A stretch of 64,000 nt of DNA, taken from positions 49,862,093 through 49,926,092 of the forward strand of contig NC_080426.1 of the NCBI RefSeq assembly GCF_029873635.1, given 5' to 3'. Source of the stretch: Malania oleifera. Lineage: Eukaryota; Streptophyta; Magnoliopsida; Santalales; Ximeniaceae. The notes under the pieces are model-generated. The model did no database searches and was not told the DNA's origin. It saw only the letters and a list, made by a program, of their open reading frames with translations. Of this stretch, positions 1 through 12,727 are shown piece after piece. How positions within the stretch are numbered: the first letter of the stretch is position 1; each line of letters starts with the position of its first letter. The translations under genes were made by a program, and so were the position numbers.

Positions 1-860
1 ACAAGGAACTAGCCTAGTGAATATTTAGGTATTTCAGAGCTACTACTAGTTATGGCTTGGTTTATGGCAAGGGCAAGACAATAGCTAGTGTCATATGATA
101 TTTAGGTTCGGATTATATAGGAGACTTGGACAAGAGGAGGTCCTTGATAGGTTATGTTTTCACTTTTGTTGAAAATACCATGGAAAGTAATTTTACAATC
201 GATAGTAGCCTTCTTGACAATTGAAGCAGAGTACATTGCTTTGGTAGAAGCAGTTAAGGAAGCTTTTGTGTCTAAATGGAAAGTATAATTTACTATGATA
301 GAGTGTCATACTCTTGATCCAAGATCAAATGCACCATAAGAAGACTAAGTGCATAGATTCTAAAATCACTTTGTTCGAGAGGTCATCACCAAAGGTAAAT
401 TGAAAGTTAAGAAGATTGGGACAAAGGATAATCTAGAAAATATGTTGACTTAGTTCCTATAATCAAGTTGAGCATTCCTTGAACTTGATTAATCTTTCCA
501 ACATGAGGTAAGCCCTTTGAGGGGGCATGAAGGTGAAGAAGGAAAATTCAAGACAAGGTGAAGATTAATTGAGGTGTCTTGTATTTTGTCCCACATCACT
601 TATGTCTAGTGTGTATTGGACATGTAATTTCTATTGTAAGTTACAACTTTGTTGAGTGTAGAAAAAAGAACCTTGGTGTAATTGGGATTTAGGTGAGACT
701 TATAATTATTTGTTGTTCATAGTGAATATTTTCTCCTTTGCTGCCCATGGATGTAGGTTTCACATCAAAGTCGAGCCACATTATATCATGTACTCTAGGT
801 GTGTTTGTATTTGCTATTTTTTATTGTTCTTAATTAAATTTAATGATCCAATCATAACAA
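1..860 (+). mobile_element. Ty1/copia LTR retrotransposon, 3' end (fossil)
   Basis: The first ~460 bases translate in pieces to the RNase H region and C-terminal tail of a copia polyprotein; DSDYAGDLDKRRS-like and EAEYIALVEA-like stretches are recognisable. A purine-rich tract (GAGGGGGCA, about 519-527) then marks the polypurine tract, and an LTR starts near 528. The LTR carries the usual copia R/U5-like text (a 'catggatgtaggtt' motif near 747-760). Its far end is not sharply defined. The element continues beyond the left edge of the window. It is clearly broken, with several breaks in the coding part, so it is an old copy. Confidence 0.75.
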
Positions 861-1316
861 AATCATATCTAAGCTCCCATCAAAACACTTGCTTACAAAT
901 GTAGTCCTCTTTCTCTTGTAATCTAATTTTGACAAACTAGCTTACTCAAACACTTGCTTTGAGTAAAATGTCCATTTACTCTTATATTGCAAACTTAAAA
1001 CTATTTAACAAAACCACTACCTCCACATGTAACTCTTCCGCCACAAGTAAAATGCTATTATTAAAGTTATACTCAAAGGTATACTAAAGTTATTAATATT
1101 TTTAATAACATACATAAACAACATTTCTATTTTACCGCTTGCATTGTCGCACATTGTAAATTATAATAAATAAAATGTAAAATTAATAGACCCAATGCCC
1201 AAGGAGTACTTTTATATAAATATGATTTTTAAATGTTTTTTAAATAATTTTTTAAAGATATTTAAAATAGTGGCTTGGTTGGTAACTTAAACCTTCATAA
1301 TTATTGTAGAGACTCG

Positions 1317-1317
<1 letters not shown>

Positions 1318-1378
<61 letters not shown>

Positions 1379-1379
1379 G
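1318..1379. repeat. (AAT)n microsatellite
   Basis: An almost pure AAT array of about 20 units lies just inside the 5' end of the outer solo LTR. On the minus strand it produces a poly-leucine reading frame that is not a gene. Confidence 0.95.
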
Positions 1380-1615
1380 TAGCAATAAAAAGGGGAAATC
1401 GGTTTGGTGCAGGACCAAACTGTCGACGGTTTGAGAGAGCTCAGGAAAATCGTCAACGATTTTGAGAGAGCTCAAGAAAATCATCGACGGTTTTGAGTTA
1501 CCGAAGGCCAGTAAAGGTAAAAACGGTAAAAACGGGTTGGTTAAAAACCAAACCGTAGACAGTTTCCTTTGGACCAACGGCGTATAAATAGGATCAAGGT
1601 TCATTTATTTTAGAA

Positions 1616-1618
<3 letters not shown>

Positions 1619-1693
<75 letters not shown>

Positions 1694-1703
1694 CTCTCTC
1701 TCT
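1619..1703. repeat. (TC)n microsatellite
   Basis: About 42 TC units with a single interruption near 1691, inside the outer solo LTR. Confidence 0.95.
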
Positions 1704-1911
1704 GATTTCTCCCCAAGAACTCAGCTAAATTGACGATCAGACGTCATTTCGAGACCCTAACTTCAAACCTTAATGATTTAATCGGATCAGATTCGTCGTT
1801 TGGGGATCCTATACACCACTCCAAGGATAAGGTAAGGGGAATGGAATATGTCAGGTATTTTTAAACATTTAACCGATTAAATTGTAATATGAGATTACTA
1901 GAAATATATAT

Positions 1912-4041
1912 TGTTGACCTTATAGGTCTCGCCCGATTTTGATAATGACAAATACTCACGTATTTAATGAATATCTAGTCCATGTGCAGGTCTATATTAG
2001 CAGATACATTTATGGCACGTGAAAGCTTAAAGCTTGAAGACAAATTCATGTTTTCAATTGTAATATTTAGTAGTGAACTTTGTCTATAATAGTAATTTTG
2101 ATATTTGGTTTGTAATAAGCACATACATCACATGCATGGTTTATTTTGTAAGCTCAAACCAGATACAAACTAAAAAGTGACCGTAGAAAGACCTTAGGGT
2201 TTACCCTTCGGTCGACCGACACTAGACTTTTTCGATGTCTTAATTTTAGACATAAATGACCCTAAGACACATACATTTGCACATATGTTTGTTAGGCACT
2301 TAAATAGGGTTTGTATGTTTCGAAAAAGGACCGAAATGCACACTTTGTGCACTTTCGATCGACCGGCCAACATAGTTCATTTTGGCCTGGTCGACCGAAC
2401 CGAACCTGGGTCAACAGTTGACCATGGCCCTGGTCGACCGAACTAGGTAGTTCAAAAAGCCTCGATCGACCGAAACCTCCCTGGGTCAAAATTTTGACCA
2501 TCTGGTCGACCGAGCCACCTTTGTACTCCAACTACTTGGTCGACTGAGGGTCCTCGGGAAAAATCCCAACGGTCTGGTCGACCAAACCAGCTAGTTCAAA
2601 ATGGCCCGGTCGACCGAACCTCAGAGATTTGAAAAATCGCCTTCTCCTGGTCAACCAAGCCTTTAGTTCAAAATCCCCCTAGTCGACCGAACCATATGAG
2701 ACCTAGTCGACCGAAACATTTCTAGTCGACCGGACCTCTCAGGTTGCCTTGATTTTTACAGCGGTTAAATATTTTTTAAACAGGGTTAAAATATTTTAAA
2801 CGTCATTAAACTTTTCTAACAATCCCTAATAGGTCCCCAACGGTCAAAAATTCTGGTATGTCTATATATACCCTCTCATTTGGGAAAATTAAATGGTGAT
2901 TTAGAAAATCAAATTCTCTCTCAAGCAAAATATTTCTCATTGCTCATACTCTTCCAAATACACTCTATCTTACATTCAAAACTCATTAAATCATCTGTAA
3001 GTGTTCTTGAGTGTTTAGATAGGAAAGTTTGCTCTCTCTTTGTTGTGAGATTGATCCATTTTTATTGAGAGTCAAGCCAAAAGGATTCTTAGGGGACTTT
3101 GCTAATAAGGTCATCCTAAGAGGACTTTACTAGATCTTCTGAGATTGCATATTTGTTGCAACATCCTGAGAAGCTCGTATTTGCTTTTGGTTGTGAAATA
3201 TTTTTAAAATCATTTACAAATATCTATTGCTCTTTATTTTGAAAACCATTTGAGGAGATATTTGTTTTTAAGGTGAAACATCTTTGTTGCGATATTTATT
3301 CACTCATATATTTTTTTTGAAAACAAAGATCATATATATATTTCAAGTCTAAGCATATACATATTCATGTGATTGAGATATTCTGCTGATTGATACTCTT
3401 GAGGCTTGCTTGATATTCTATGTGAGCACGTTTGATTGAATATCTTGAAATACTCAAATTGTCGTTGACACTCTCACGTACGTATTACACTGATAAAAAA
3501 TATATTTGAAAGTTGAACTATTTAGACCACACTGAGCTTACATTTTAAATCATCTGTGGTGTTTGTGATTGTGCGCATTTTGGGGTACAAATCTGCTTTA
3601 CGTGAAAGCACCCTTATATTGTACCTTTTGATTGTATATCTGAGTGATTCCAGGCGTGGCCTGAGGGGGCGGTAATCCAGTCCGGTAAGGATTGGTGTAA
3701 AGGTTGAGGTCAGCCCTGTGCTAATTTACCTGGTTTGTATAGGTGCCACTCCAACCATTTAAGTGAGCAAGTTATTGTGATAATCCTTGTGCTGGTTAGC
3801 CAAGGCGAGGACGTAGGTAGTTGGCCGAACCTCGATAACATATCCATGTGTCACCCTTCTCTTTACTGCTTTCTGGTGCTTGTGTAATTGATTAAACTGC
3901 TTTATTTAATCTCTGATATTACTCGCACTAGGTTGACCATAGGATTATGAACATACTGCTATTAGGAGGAATACCTAGGCGATAGATTTTAAAAATACCA
4001 ATTCACCCCCCCCCCCTCTTGGGATCACGGTAAAGCTTACA
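1912..4041 (+). mobile_element. Nested solo LTR with TSD TATAT (fossil)
   Basis: The element starts TGTTGACCTTATAGG and ends with a C-tract, CTCTTGGGATCAC and finally TTACA. It is flanked by TATAT on both sides (1907-1911 and 4042-4046). At 2,130 bp with no coding region, it is a solo LTR inserted into the 1305-5445 LTR. Because the flanks are AT repeats, the duplication taken alone is weak evidence; the TG...CA ends and the continuity of the outer LTR add support. The same LTR end (C-tract plus CTTGGGATCACACC) recurs at 56.2 kb (+) and 63.8 kb (-), so at least three copies of the family lie in the window. Confidence 0.75.
2205..2742. repeat. Cluster of degenerate GGTCGACCGAAC motifs
   Basis: About 13 occurrences of a GTCGACC-centred motif (variants GGTCGACCGAAC, GATCGACCGAAA, AGTCGACCGAAC), spaced roughly 25-65 bp, lie in the 5' half of the nested solo LTR. 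The core GGTCGACC is itself a palindrome. The intervening text partly repeats as well ('tagttcaaaa', 'gggtcaa'), suggesting a degenerate tandem array inside the LTR. Confidence 0.7.
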
Positions 4042-4179
4042 TATATATATGTTTTCTGGATATTCTAGTATATGGAAATGGGGATTTTGAATTATGATTA
4101 TTATAGGTATACATTTTTGGGAAAACGGGTATATTGAGTTGATTAAATCTTAGAAGATGATGATTCTTTTAATTTTCAG

Positions 4180-4217
<38 letters not shown>

Positions 4218-5450
4218 CAGGCAGTTATTAAATTATGAATCATCACCTAAATTGTGTGACATGAGTATATACTAATTTTAGAAAACGTTGTAAAAATTAT
4301 GGAATTATGATATAAGTATAGATGGCTGTGTGCCAAGTACAGATGGTTGTGTGCCGATTTTAGATGGTTTTGTGCCGATTACAAATGGTTGTATGCCAAT
4401 TTCATATGGCTGTGTGCTGAGTTATGAAATAATGGTTTTATAAAGAGTTATGAAATGACAGATTTTATTCAAAATTGTGATTATATCATATTTTATACAA
4501 ATTTATGGAAATGTGATAATGTTACAGTCTAACTATATGCAATGTATTATATGGTAATAGAACCCTGATAGACTGGTTTAGATTGAGAGTACGGTACTGT
4601 AGCTATTATGATAGTCAGTGCAACCACACTACTCAAAAAGAGTGTTGGTAACGGAAGTGGATTTGGCCTGCGAAAAGATGTTAATCGCCCCTGGGTCCAG
4701 ACCAGGCTGCGGTAAGCAAATCATACTACAAACGCGTTAAATTTGACTTGGCCTGGTGGTAGGTCAGTCATGGTTAAGCCCCGCCTTCGGCCCACACAAC
4801 CCAATCATGTGGGGTTATTACATGATGATATATGATCGTCTATTCAGGGAAAATTCCTTATGTATATATGTATATGATGTTTTAATTATTGCAGAGAATT
4901 ATGTATTATAATACATCATGTTTTGAAAAGGAAACATGTATTTTCAAATATATATATATATATATATATATGTAAGTACAGATTTACATGTTTTATCAGT
5001 TAAAGTTAATTATTTAATAGATGTGTTTTTGTAATACTAAAACTCATGTTGCCACACACTGATGTGTCTTACTCCTATAATTTCTAACATTTTAGGAAAT
5101 CCCATAAATCAAGCCTTGAGTGCTCCAAGGCAAGGCTGATTAGAGTTTGTTCAGGGTAAGTTTTTACGAGACACAATTATGTGAATGGGTATACTTAGTG
5201 TTTCGAGTGATGTATTTATAAACTTGCGGGGAAATATGTATGTATTGCATTTGGAGTTTGTACATTTTTGTTCTGATGTGTTGTGTGGGAAGAGTTATGG
5301 ACAGGTGTACCTGGTGCCCACTTTGGGTATCGAGTTGTTACAAATGTGGTATTAGAGCATATTTATGGTAGATTTTCATAGGACGCCACAGTATGTTTTT
5401 CCTACGTGGCACGCTGGACCCCACTTTTGGGTTCGAAGTGCTACAATTAT

Positions 5451-6880
5451 AGTCTTAGGAATTGTGACTTAAAAAAATATTAAAAGTGGAGAGGAATTGT
5501 GCTAGTTATTTCAATAAACTTAAATGATTAGGATACTAATCTCTCTCTCTCTCTCCACATAATTATTCGACAATTTTCCATTTGCCATTTGCAATACACC
5601 ATGTACCCAATCGTAAAAGGTAACTATGATGCAAAACTATTCTTCCACACTATGGAATCCCAAATTGTCATCACTAAACTATATAAATACTTGTCTCTCT
5701 TTTGTCAATTTTGTCCAAATATAATTCTCCTTTTTTTAACTATCAAATCTTCATCCAACCATACCTACAATATTATATTGTTGTATTTTTCTAAACCTAC
5801 TTTACCTTCTTATTTTAGCCTAGGATCCTTTTTTTTTTTTTCAAATAACTAAATATAATTATTTTTTATTAAGGTTACAAAAAATTCCTACAAGCATTAT
5901 CTTGATTCTTTAATCCTCGTTGAACCACATGAATTTACGGATTTATATTTAGATTTATTTCAATTGATTGTACCAAAAAAATTATTTGAGTGAAAACAAA
6001 TTGTATGTATATTTATGCAGCTTTAAATCCAAAGATTCCAAATTTATTTTCTAAAGACACAATAGTTTAGAGATTAAATAAGAAATCTAATTAATAAATT
6101 GGAGGGTACAAAAATTAGCTTTTATTATTTATAGTTTTTATCTTCTAGAAAGATCTTTTTGAAGCTCATATCTTGATTAAAAAAAAAATATTCAATTCAC
6201 GAAAAATATGCTTCTTAACTCCTTTAAATAATAGAATCATGAAAATATTTTTTTAACAATCATTACTTAAAATGTAAAGATTTTTCTTGTTATAGGAATT
6301 AGTAAGAATATAAAAATTACTCAAAAATATTCCATCATTAATAGTAATAAATAAATATCAAATGAGGAATTAATATTTAATATCAGAATATTCTAATACA
6401 CAAATAATTTCTTAAATCTCTTAAAATGGGATATTATTAACACTCTAAAAAATATCGCTCATATTCTATATTTATCTTTAATTTATTAAATAATAACTTT
6501 ACCTTTTATTTTTCATTTGATTAGTAAAAGATAAAAAAAAAAAAAAAAAGAAATTTTATTATTTTACTATAAAAATTTAAAAATTTATTATTTAATATAA
6601 AAAATAGGTATAAAATTACAATAATATATTTTTTCTAAGTGTCATTAACTTTTTCTTTTAAAGTAATGCCATGTCATCTACGTTTCTTCTTTCTCTTTTT
6701 TTAAATTAAATCTTTCAGCGGTCCAATTTTTAGAGGTTCAAAATTCAAACTAGCCCGATAGATCTGTCCCAAAAAAAAATAAATAAAATTCCCAACTGCT
6801 CCAAGATGGACCCCACCTGCAAACGCTTAGTCCACAAATCCAACCAAAGTAACCGGCCACACCACTCTCCTCCACTAACT
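5451..6880. other. AT-rich intergenic DNA, no gene seen
   Basis: The stretch is very AT-rich, with homopolymer runs and stop codons in every frame. I see no recognisable coding sequence or mobile element with defined ends. It separates the retroelement block from the RTNLB promoter. Confidence 0.7.
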
Positions 6881-6886
6881 CACTGC

Positions 6887-6892
6887 CACGTG
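6887..6892. promoter_or_regulatory. G-box CACGTG upstream of RTNLB
   Basis: A CACGTG core within GCCACGTGCC lies about 340 bp upstream of the RTNLB start codon. G-boxes bind bZIP and bHLH factors in plants. The position fits a proximal promoter, but function is inferred from motif and position alone. Confidence 0.45.
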
Positions 6893-6965
6893 CCTACGTT
6901 TTAAATTTATTTTCCAAAAGTACCCATTTTTGTTTATTAGTCGGTGACTTTACAGTACAGACCTT

Positions 6966-6976
6966 GTGGGCCCCAC
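6966..6976. promoter_or_regulatory. TCP-type site GTGGGCCCCAC upstream of RTNLB
   Basis: This GGGCCC-centred palindrome matches TCP-factor binding sites (GTGGNCCC / GGNCCCAC). It lies about 255 bp upstream of the start codon, in a locally GC-richer stretch than the DNA further upstream. Such sites are common in plant housekeeping promoters. Inference from motif only. Confidence 0.4.
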
Positions 6977-7095
6977 TAACGCCGTCAACTACCGCCGCTA
7001 ACCTCCTCAGCAGAGCTGCCCATTGCTCCAAATCTACTGGCTGCGCTCCCAAGCCTCAGGTTCGGACTCTCCACATTTTGAACGGCCACGATTTC

Positions 7096-7113
7096 ATGTC
7101 TCCGCGATCTTAA
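7096..7113 (+). other. Possible 5-codon upstream ORF (MSPRS)
   Basis: The first ATG upstream of the RTNLB start opens a frame of only five codons ending in TAA, 116 bp before the main ATG. If transcription starts upstream of 7096 it would be a minimal uORF that could reduce translation or be bypassed. The transcription start is not visible. Confidence 0.3.
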
Positions 7114-7229
7114 AACGCCATTCTCATTTCATTTCTTCTCAGAAAGCTGAGCTCTGTGAAGCGAGAGTGACGAGAGTGTTGTGTGTTTTTGGTCGGCGAG
7201 TTTCATATTGGAGTTTTTGGACGGAAAGC

Positions 7230-10200
7230 ATGGCGGAGAACTCTGAGAATTCGGGGATTACTGGTGAATCGTTGATGGAGAAGATCACGGAGAAGCTGCA
7301 CGGCGACGATTCGTCGTCATCTTCTTCTTCTTCTTCTTCCGACTCCGAGACCGAGAAGCTGGCGTCGCCGTCGCCTGTGAAGGAGAAGATTTTCCGTTTG
7401 TTCGGGAGGGAGAAACCGGTTCACAAGGTTCTCGGTGGTGGAAAGCGTATGTATTCTCTCTCTCTTTTGGTTTATTGTTAAGCAGAGACTGTGATTTGAT
7501 CGATTAGGCTTCTTAGGAGTTGTGCTCATGTTTAGATTTGTAGAAAGTGCTTGTTGATGTGTCGATTTGATGATTTTGGTATTGCTTGTTAGCAGTTTGG
7601 GAGTACTTCCATTGCTTTTGCGAGAGAAAACTAGTACCATTTTTACTTCCAAAATTTGAGAAGAAGCTCCTAAATTTCCGACTCAAGAACGCGAAGGTTT
7701 TTAGTAGGGTTGAATGATTCTTTTAAGATTTTTGGGAGCTTTCTTGTTTATTAATCTCTTGATATAGCTTTTATGCTCTGGCTGGTTGTCGATACCTGAT
7801 AGATCTTAGAAAAGAGGAAAATATTGAAATTTTGAATCTCATAGTTGAGTTACATTCGGGATCGGGAAAATAGTCCTTCACTCTTACTTTGGTGCGACTA
7901 TTTGTTTGCCTTATATTGTTTCATCTGTTCGGTCGGCAGTGAAACTGCGAGCAATTGAACAAGCTTGGTCATGATTCTTTTGGGATTTACCGAAATTTTA
8001 GAATGTCAACAAAATTTGTTTCGCACTATCATGTAATATTTTTTTTAAAATACAACTTCTTTTTCTGATTCAAAATTGTTTTCAGTATTCTGCATCGTTC
8101 AGACCAATGATTTTGCTCCCCGTCTCTCTCTCTCTCTCCTTGCTATTGCATTGATGTGGTTATTTGTTGCAGCTGCTGATGTGTTCTTGTGGAGGAACAA
8201 GAAGATATCTGCAGGAGCACTGGGTGGAGCCACTGCAATCTGGATTCTATTTGATTTGCTTGAATACCACCTGCTCACTCTTGTCTGCCACATTTTGATA
8301 GTATCTCTGGCAATCTTGTTCTTGTGGTCCAACGCTTCTACTTTTATTAACAAGTAAGTTTCTTGGTCTGGTTTAGTTGGGGGAATTTTTTTAGTTGTTT
8401 CTGTATTACCCTTTATTTAGTGCCATTCTGTGGCTTAAAAAATTTCCGGTACTGTCCTGTGTGGGCCTTATGTAATGTGATTATTTTCTTTCAATACCAT
8501 TATAGAGCAATATCTCTGAGCTTCACTGTTCGAGTCTGTATCAACTGCTATGGTCCTGAAGTACCATAATGGCTACTATGGCTCCTTCATTGGCTGTTAT
8601 GGTCCAGTATAGGCCACGACACCCTTGTGATTTACCTAAAGGAGTTTTTTTGCACGATTTTTATTTTTGTTCCTTTTCAAATATCATGCATTTAAAACCT
8701 GAAATCAAATTTTCTGAACTTCAGTCATGATGTTTTTACATCAAAGGCTCAATAATGAAACTCAATATTAAGATCAAAGGAATGGAAGATAAATAAACCA
8801 TTAGTTATATGGAAGAGTAAAAATTATAGTTACAAAATAAATCAATAAATGTGCAACATTGTCCTGTTAGGAGGATTGGAACTTTAATTTGAAGGCAGGT
8901 TGTGTGGCTTGTTTTGAAACACTTGTGTGGTGATTAACTTGGTAAAGTAACTCGGTTCATCAGACCAGTCTTTCAAACTGGTGATAATAGGGTAATGTAT
9001 TTACGTACATATATCTGACAAAAAAGGGTTTGATGATAATGATTAATTTTCAATAATATTGCTGAGGATTTGAAGCAATAATCGTTTTAAGAGTAAAATA
9101 GTTTGATTAATTCATAAAATCAAATGAGTGAGAAATGTTCGATTCACTTGAAATTTATATGAGGTAAAAAAATTCAGAATTTGATTAATTCTATATACTA
9201 TACTTATGTATGTATGTGAGAGTGATATATTTGCATCTATTTGCAATGATTATGTATATTACTTGTTCAATTTAATTATCCCAAAAGTAACGTTGGTTGT
9301 TCCATCATCCCCAGCAGGGGAATTGGAATATTTTTTATTAGATGCATGATTTGACTCCTGTTTGTATGATTTGGCTGGGTAAGGCTGGGTAAGGCTGAGT
9401 TGCCCGAGTCAGGCTGGTTTGACTCCTGTTTGTATGATTTCTGGTTTCAGACTGGTACCGTACCAGTTCTGGTCTGACTGCTTGGACCTGTGGGGTAGTT
9501 GTATCCTGTCTCTTTCTTTATGAATTAGAAATAGGTTATGTTCTGTTTGTTTTTGTTTCAATATTTCTCTAAGTTTTTAGTTGACATTTAGGTTCAACAG
9601 AATGGTGAATTATAGCAAATACAAGCTTTTTTCTTTTTGGTGCCCTTTTAAGAACAGAAACAAAAAATGAATATAATATTCAATCTGTTTAGTGTATTTG
9701 ATGTATAATTGTGTAAATTGATTTGGAATTTGATACAAATCATTTAAGACATTAATCTATAAAATTTTAGAGTCAACATGTGAATTTATTAGTTTTTAGC
9801 AAGTTTGCTAATGTGATAAATGAATCGCAGGAATGTTATGCAATTCATGTTACTAACATCTGAAATGACCACAATTGCTACTATTAAGCAGAGTCACTGT
9901 TTGTTGAACTTGGTGTCATATGTTCCAGGAGAAAAAGAAGAACTCTTCAAAAGAAAGTAAGGGACATTTGGTAAAATAAAGTGTTGAATGATGAATTCAA
10001 AATCTAATTTGGTGAGCTAGTTCTGAATTGAACGTGAACCAATCACTAAGTCTAAAATCTAAATTATTTTATCCAATTAGTATCTAATATCTGAACATAT
10101 GTTATTTCTCAATTTTTACTTTCTCAACATTTAGGAGCATGAATGTCTAGTAAAATTAACAATCTCATAGACTAAAGTTTTTAATTTAACATGAATAATA

Positions 10201-11514
10201 TTTATTCTTGTCATATATTTAAGTAATAATTGTAGATAAAAATAATATAATTTATTGTTATACAAAGCTAAAATTTATTATTTTAATTTTAATCAATTGG
10301 ATTTTGTGTTTTTTGTCATTTTCATTTTTTATGAGGGATAAAAATGGAAAACTGACTCCTAATTCTAAATTTCCCACTTAGCAAATCAGACATGTATCCA
10401 TGTCATTGAATTTTATTGTCATATCTTTAAACATTTTACTAACACATGTCATTATTCCTTTTTCTTTTTTCTCCCACCACATCCTTTTTTCAATTGTGTT
10501 TGGGACATTTAAAGGAAATTATTTTTCTCCAAGCTTCGCTTCTCCTCCCCACTCATCCCCTAATACTAATTGTATATTCCCCTTCCTGTGTGTCCCAGTA
10601 CTTAAGTTTTTTTTATTTAATTTGTTTTGTGTGTATGTATACAAATTGTCTAATTAAATTCACTTATCAATGCTAGCATGCCTTATCACTAGGAGTTTTT
10701 AGTTTTATTCAATTACTGTAGTTTTAATTCAACTATTATTGTAATTGCTCTATCTATAGATCGTCACCGCGCATTCCAGAAGTTCATTTTTCTGAGAATT
10801 CTTTCCATGAGGTTTTCTCTGCTGTGAGGATTGAAATCAATTGTGTTTTTGCTGTCTTGCGGGACGTAGCATCTGGAAGAGATCTGAAGAAGTTCCTTGC
10901 TGTATGTGTACCCAACTTTGTTTTTATTGGATGAAAGCTTGACATAGTGGCTTGAAACATTTCATTTTAATTGTTTTTTGCATTCTTACCCAACTTAGTT
11001 TGGTGGCCATGCTTCACTTTATGATTTCCCCCTAACTAAAGTGGGTGTGCTTGTTGGGAGTTGGCATCAAAATATGTGATCATAACGCCACATCCTACGG
11101 TCTAAACTTACATGGCAGTGGCTACTTTAGTTTTTTAAGTTGCTTGTTTATCAACTGACTCTGGATAAAATTGTGGTCTGAATATCAGGTTATTGCTGGC
11201 TTGTGGATTCTGTCAATTGTGGGGAGTTGGTGCAATTTCTTGACCTTGTTTTACATATGTAATGGCGACAACAAAAGCTCATATTTTCATACTTATTTAT
11301 GCTTATTAATTATTCATAATATGAGATAATCTTGATTTTTGGAACAGCTTTTGTCTTGCTACACACGGTGCCTGTTCTCTACGAGAAGTACGAGGACAAG
11401 GTTGACCCATTTGCAGAGAAGGCAACAATCGTAATCAAGAAGCAATATGCCGTGTTTGATGCCAAGGTTTTAAGTAAGATTCCCAGAGGGCCATTGAAAA
11501 ATAAGAATGCATAG
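7230..11514 (+). CDS. RTNLB: Reticulon-like protein, RTNLB family (258 aa, 5 exons)
   Basis: Exons 7230-7446, 8173-8353, 10760-10901, 11189-11258 and 11348-11514 join in phase (777 nt, 258 aa plus TAG); all junctions are GT-AG. The product is an ER membrane protein whose reticulon domain forms hydrophobic wedges that bend membrane into tubules. Residues 1-72 are a cytosolic tail with a ten-serine run (about 28-37) followed by acidic residues. The reticulon domain starts at [11 protein letters not shown] (73) and has two hydrophobic hairpins (about 84-126 and 179-215) separated by a ~55-residue hydrophilic loop. The C-terminus [15 protein letters not shown]...[12 protein letters not shown] is typical of the RTNLB1-4/8 group, which are about 255-275 aa. 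The ATG at 7230 is chosen because the in-frame extension upstream has no ATG and matches no known N-terminus. The paralogue number cannot be assigned by eye. The gene looks intact. Confidence 0.93.
8354..10759 (+). other. RTNLB intron 2 (2.4 kb), repeat-derived text
   Basis: This is the largest RTNLB intron. It contains a short imperfect duplication (the 'gactcctgtttgtatgattt' text at about 9353 and 9420). The AT-rich block at about 9957-10395 could be a decayed MITE ('gggacatttggtaaaat' at one end, 'cttagcaaatcag' at the other), but the ends pair poorly. I see no coding sequence. Confidence 0.5.
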
Positions 11515-12688
11515 TAAAAAAGAAGTTACACATGTTGGCAGTCATTTGGTTGGTAGCAGCTCTTTTTTCAGGATGTGGTCGTGCTTGCGTTCCATACTCA
11601 TAAACATTCTGGCATTTTATGGTTATTGGGTTCGAGATTTTAGATGGAACTTGTGCCTCGTGGGCTGAGTTCCCAGTTGTAGGCTTTGTTGTGCCTTTTA
11701 TAATTATTATAAATGATTTTTGTGTTGGCATTAATATTTTGTGTTCTCTGTACATTTTATAACCTTTTTTGGATGTTGAATGTGCAAGTATATTTGATGA
11801 TCTACTTGAAGAATGACCATCTGTTGGTGAAATGCATTTTGAAGTCTGTTGCCTGATGATGTTTATGCTCGAGGATGGTGTGTAATCACTGGAAAATGTT
11901 TTATGACACGGGTCTGTGACATTGCAGGCAGATGCTATATAACATGACTCGATGGTCTTTTGTTTATGAGTTGGAAGAAAGTACAGTTAAAACTGTTATA
12001 AAACTGAAGTACCATTTTTGTGTTTTTCTACTGTGCCTATCCATGCATAATGGTTAATAGCACCTTTTGATGTCTTTGAATTATGACTTTTGAATTATTG
12101 CCCTTTTATATGCAAGAATGAAATGAAATGGAAGAGAAATGATCACTTATTGCCTTTTATATTATATATATATATATATAAATATTCTACATTGTAAAAT
12201 TTTCTTTGAATCAAATAGCAGGAATTATATAAGTACACCTATTCATCCATTTTTAACTTATTTATATAAAATATTTTTTCCCATTTATGACTTACCAATT
12301 TAGACATGGGTGAGCTATTTATCCACTATACTTGCATATCTATATCATTGCAAATATATTTAAATCAAACTAATTACATAATTATGTACTTTTATGCATG
12401 CATATTAATTTATTTGTATAACTGAACAAACTAATTAGGCATGGTCATAAATGTGCAACTACATAGATATTTGAATCAAGGTGTCCATAATTACCAAATT
12501 ATATATAGATTTTTTAATTATAGTATTAATTACATAATTAATTATATAATTTAATTTCAAATAATAATCATAGCCAATACTATAGTTACATATCGTATAG
12601 TTACAAACATCTTAACAGAACGAATTATGTAATTACTTGCATGCATGTAAATTAATTTGTTAATGTAGCTAAACCATACCAACTACGG

Positions 12689-12727
<39 letters not shown>

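Larger units (their letters stand above)
1305..5445 (+). mobile_element. Outer solo LTR with TSD (fossil), carrying a nested solo LTR
   Basis: The element starts TGTAGAGACTCGG and ends GTGCTACA, and is flanked by the perfect 5-bp duplication ATTAT (1300-1304 and 5446-5450). No polyprotein, primer-binding site or polypurine tract lies between the ends, so this is a solo LTR. Without the nested insertion it is about 2.0 kb, the size of long Gypsy-type LTRs; the superfamily is an inference. It contains an (AAT)n array, a (TC)n array and repeated 'gtcgacggttt'-like text. A stretch around 4580-4670 resembles the minus-strand LTR piece at about 62.93-63.29 kb. Confidence 0.78.

Noticed and set aside
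1287-1604. 105-codon minus-strand frame with a long leucine run
   Set aside because: It is the translation of the (AAT)n array in the outer solo LTR and has no protein-family features.
2205-2742. CRISPR-like regular array
   Set aside because: Motif spacing and length are irregular, spacers are related to each other, and the genome is a plant; it is LTR sequence.
7023-7229. In-frame upstream extension of RTNLB exon 1
   Set aside because: There is no ATG in the extension and it does not resemble any reticulon N-terminus; the ATG at 7230 gives a family-typical protein length.
7317-7652. 111-codon minus-strand frame over the serine run
   Set aside because: Antisense shadow of the RTNLB TCT/TCC repeat; Arg-rich low complexity and no domain.
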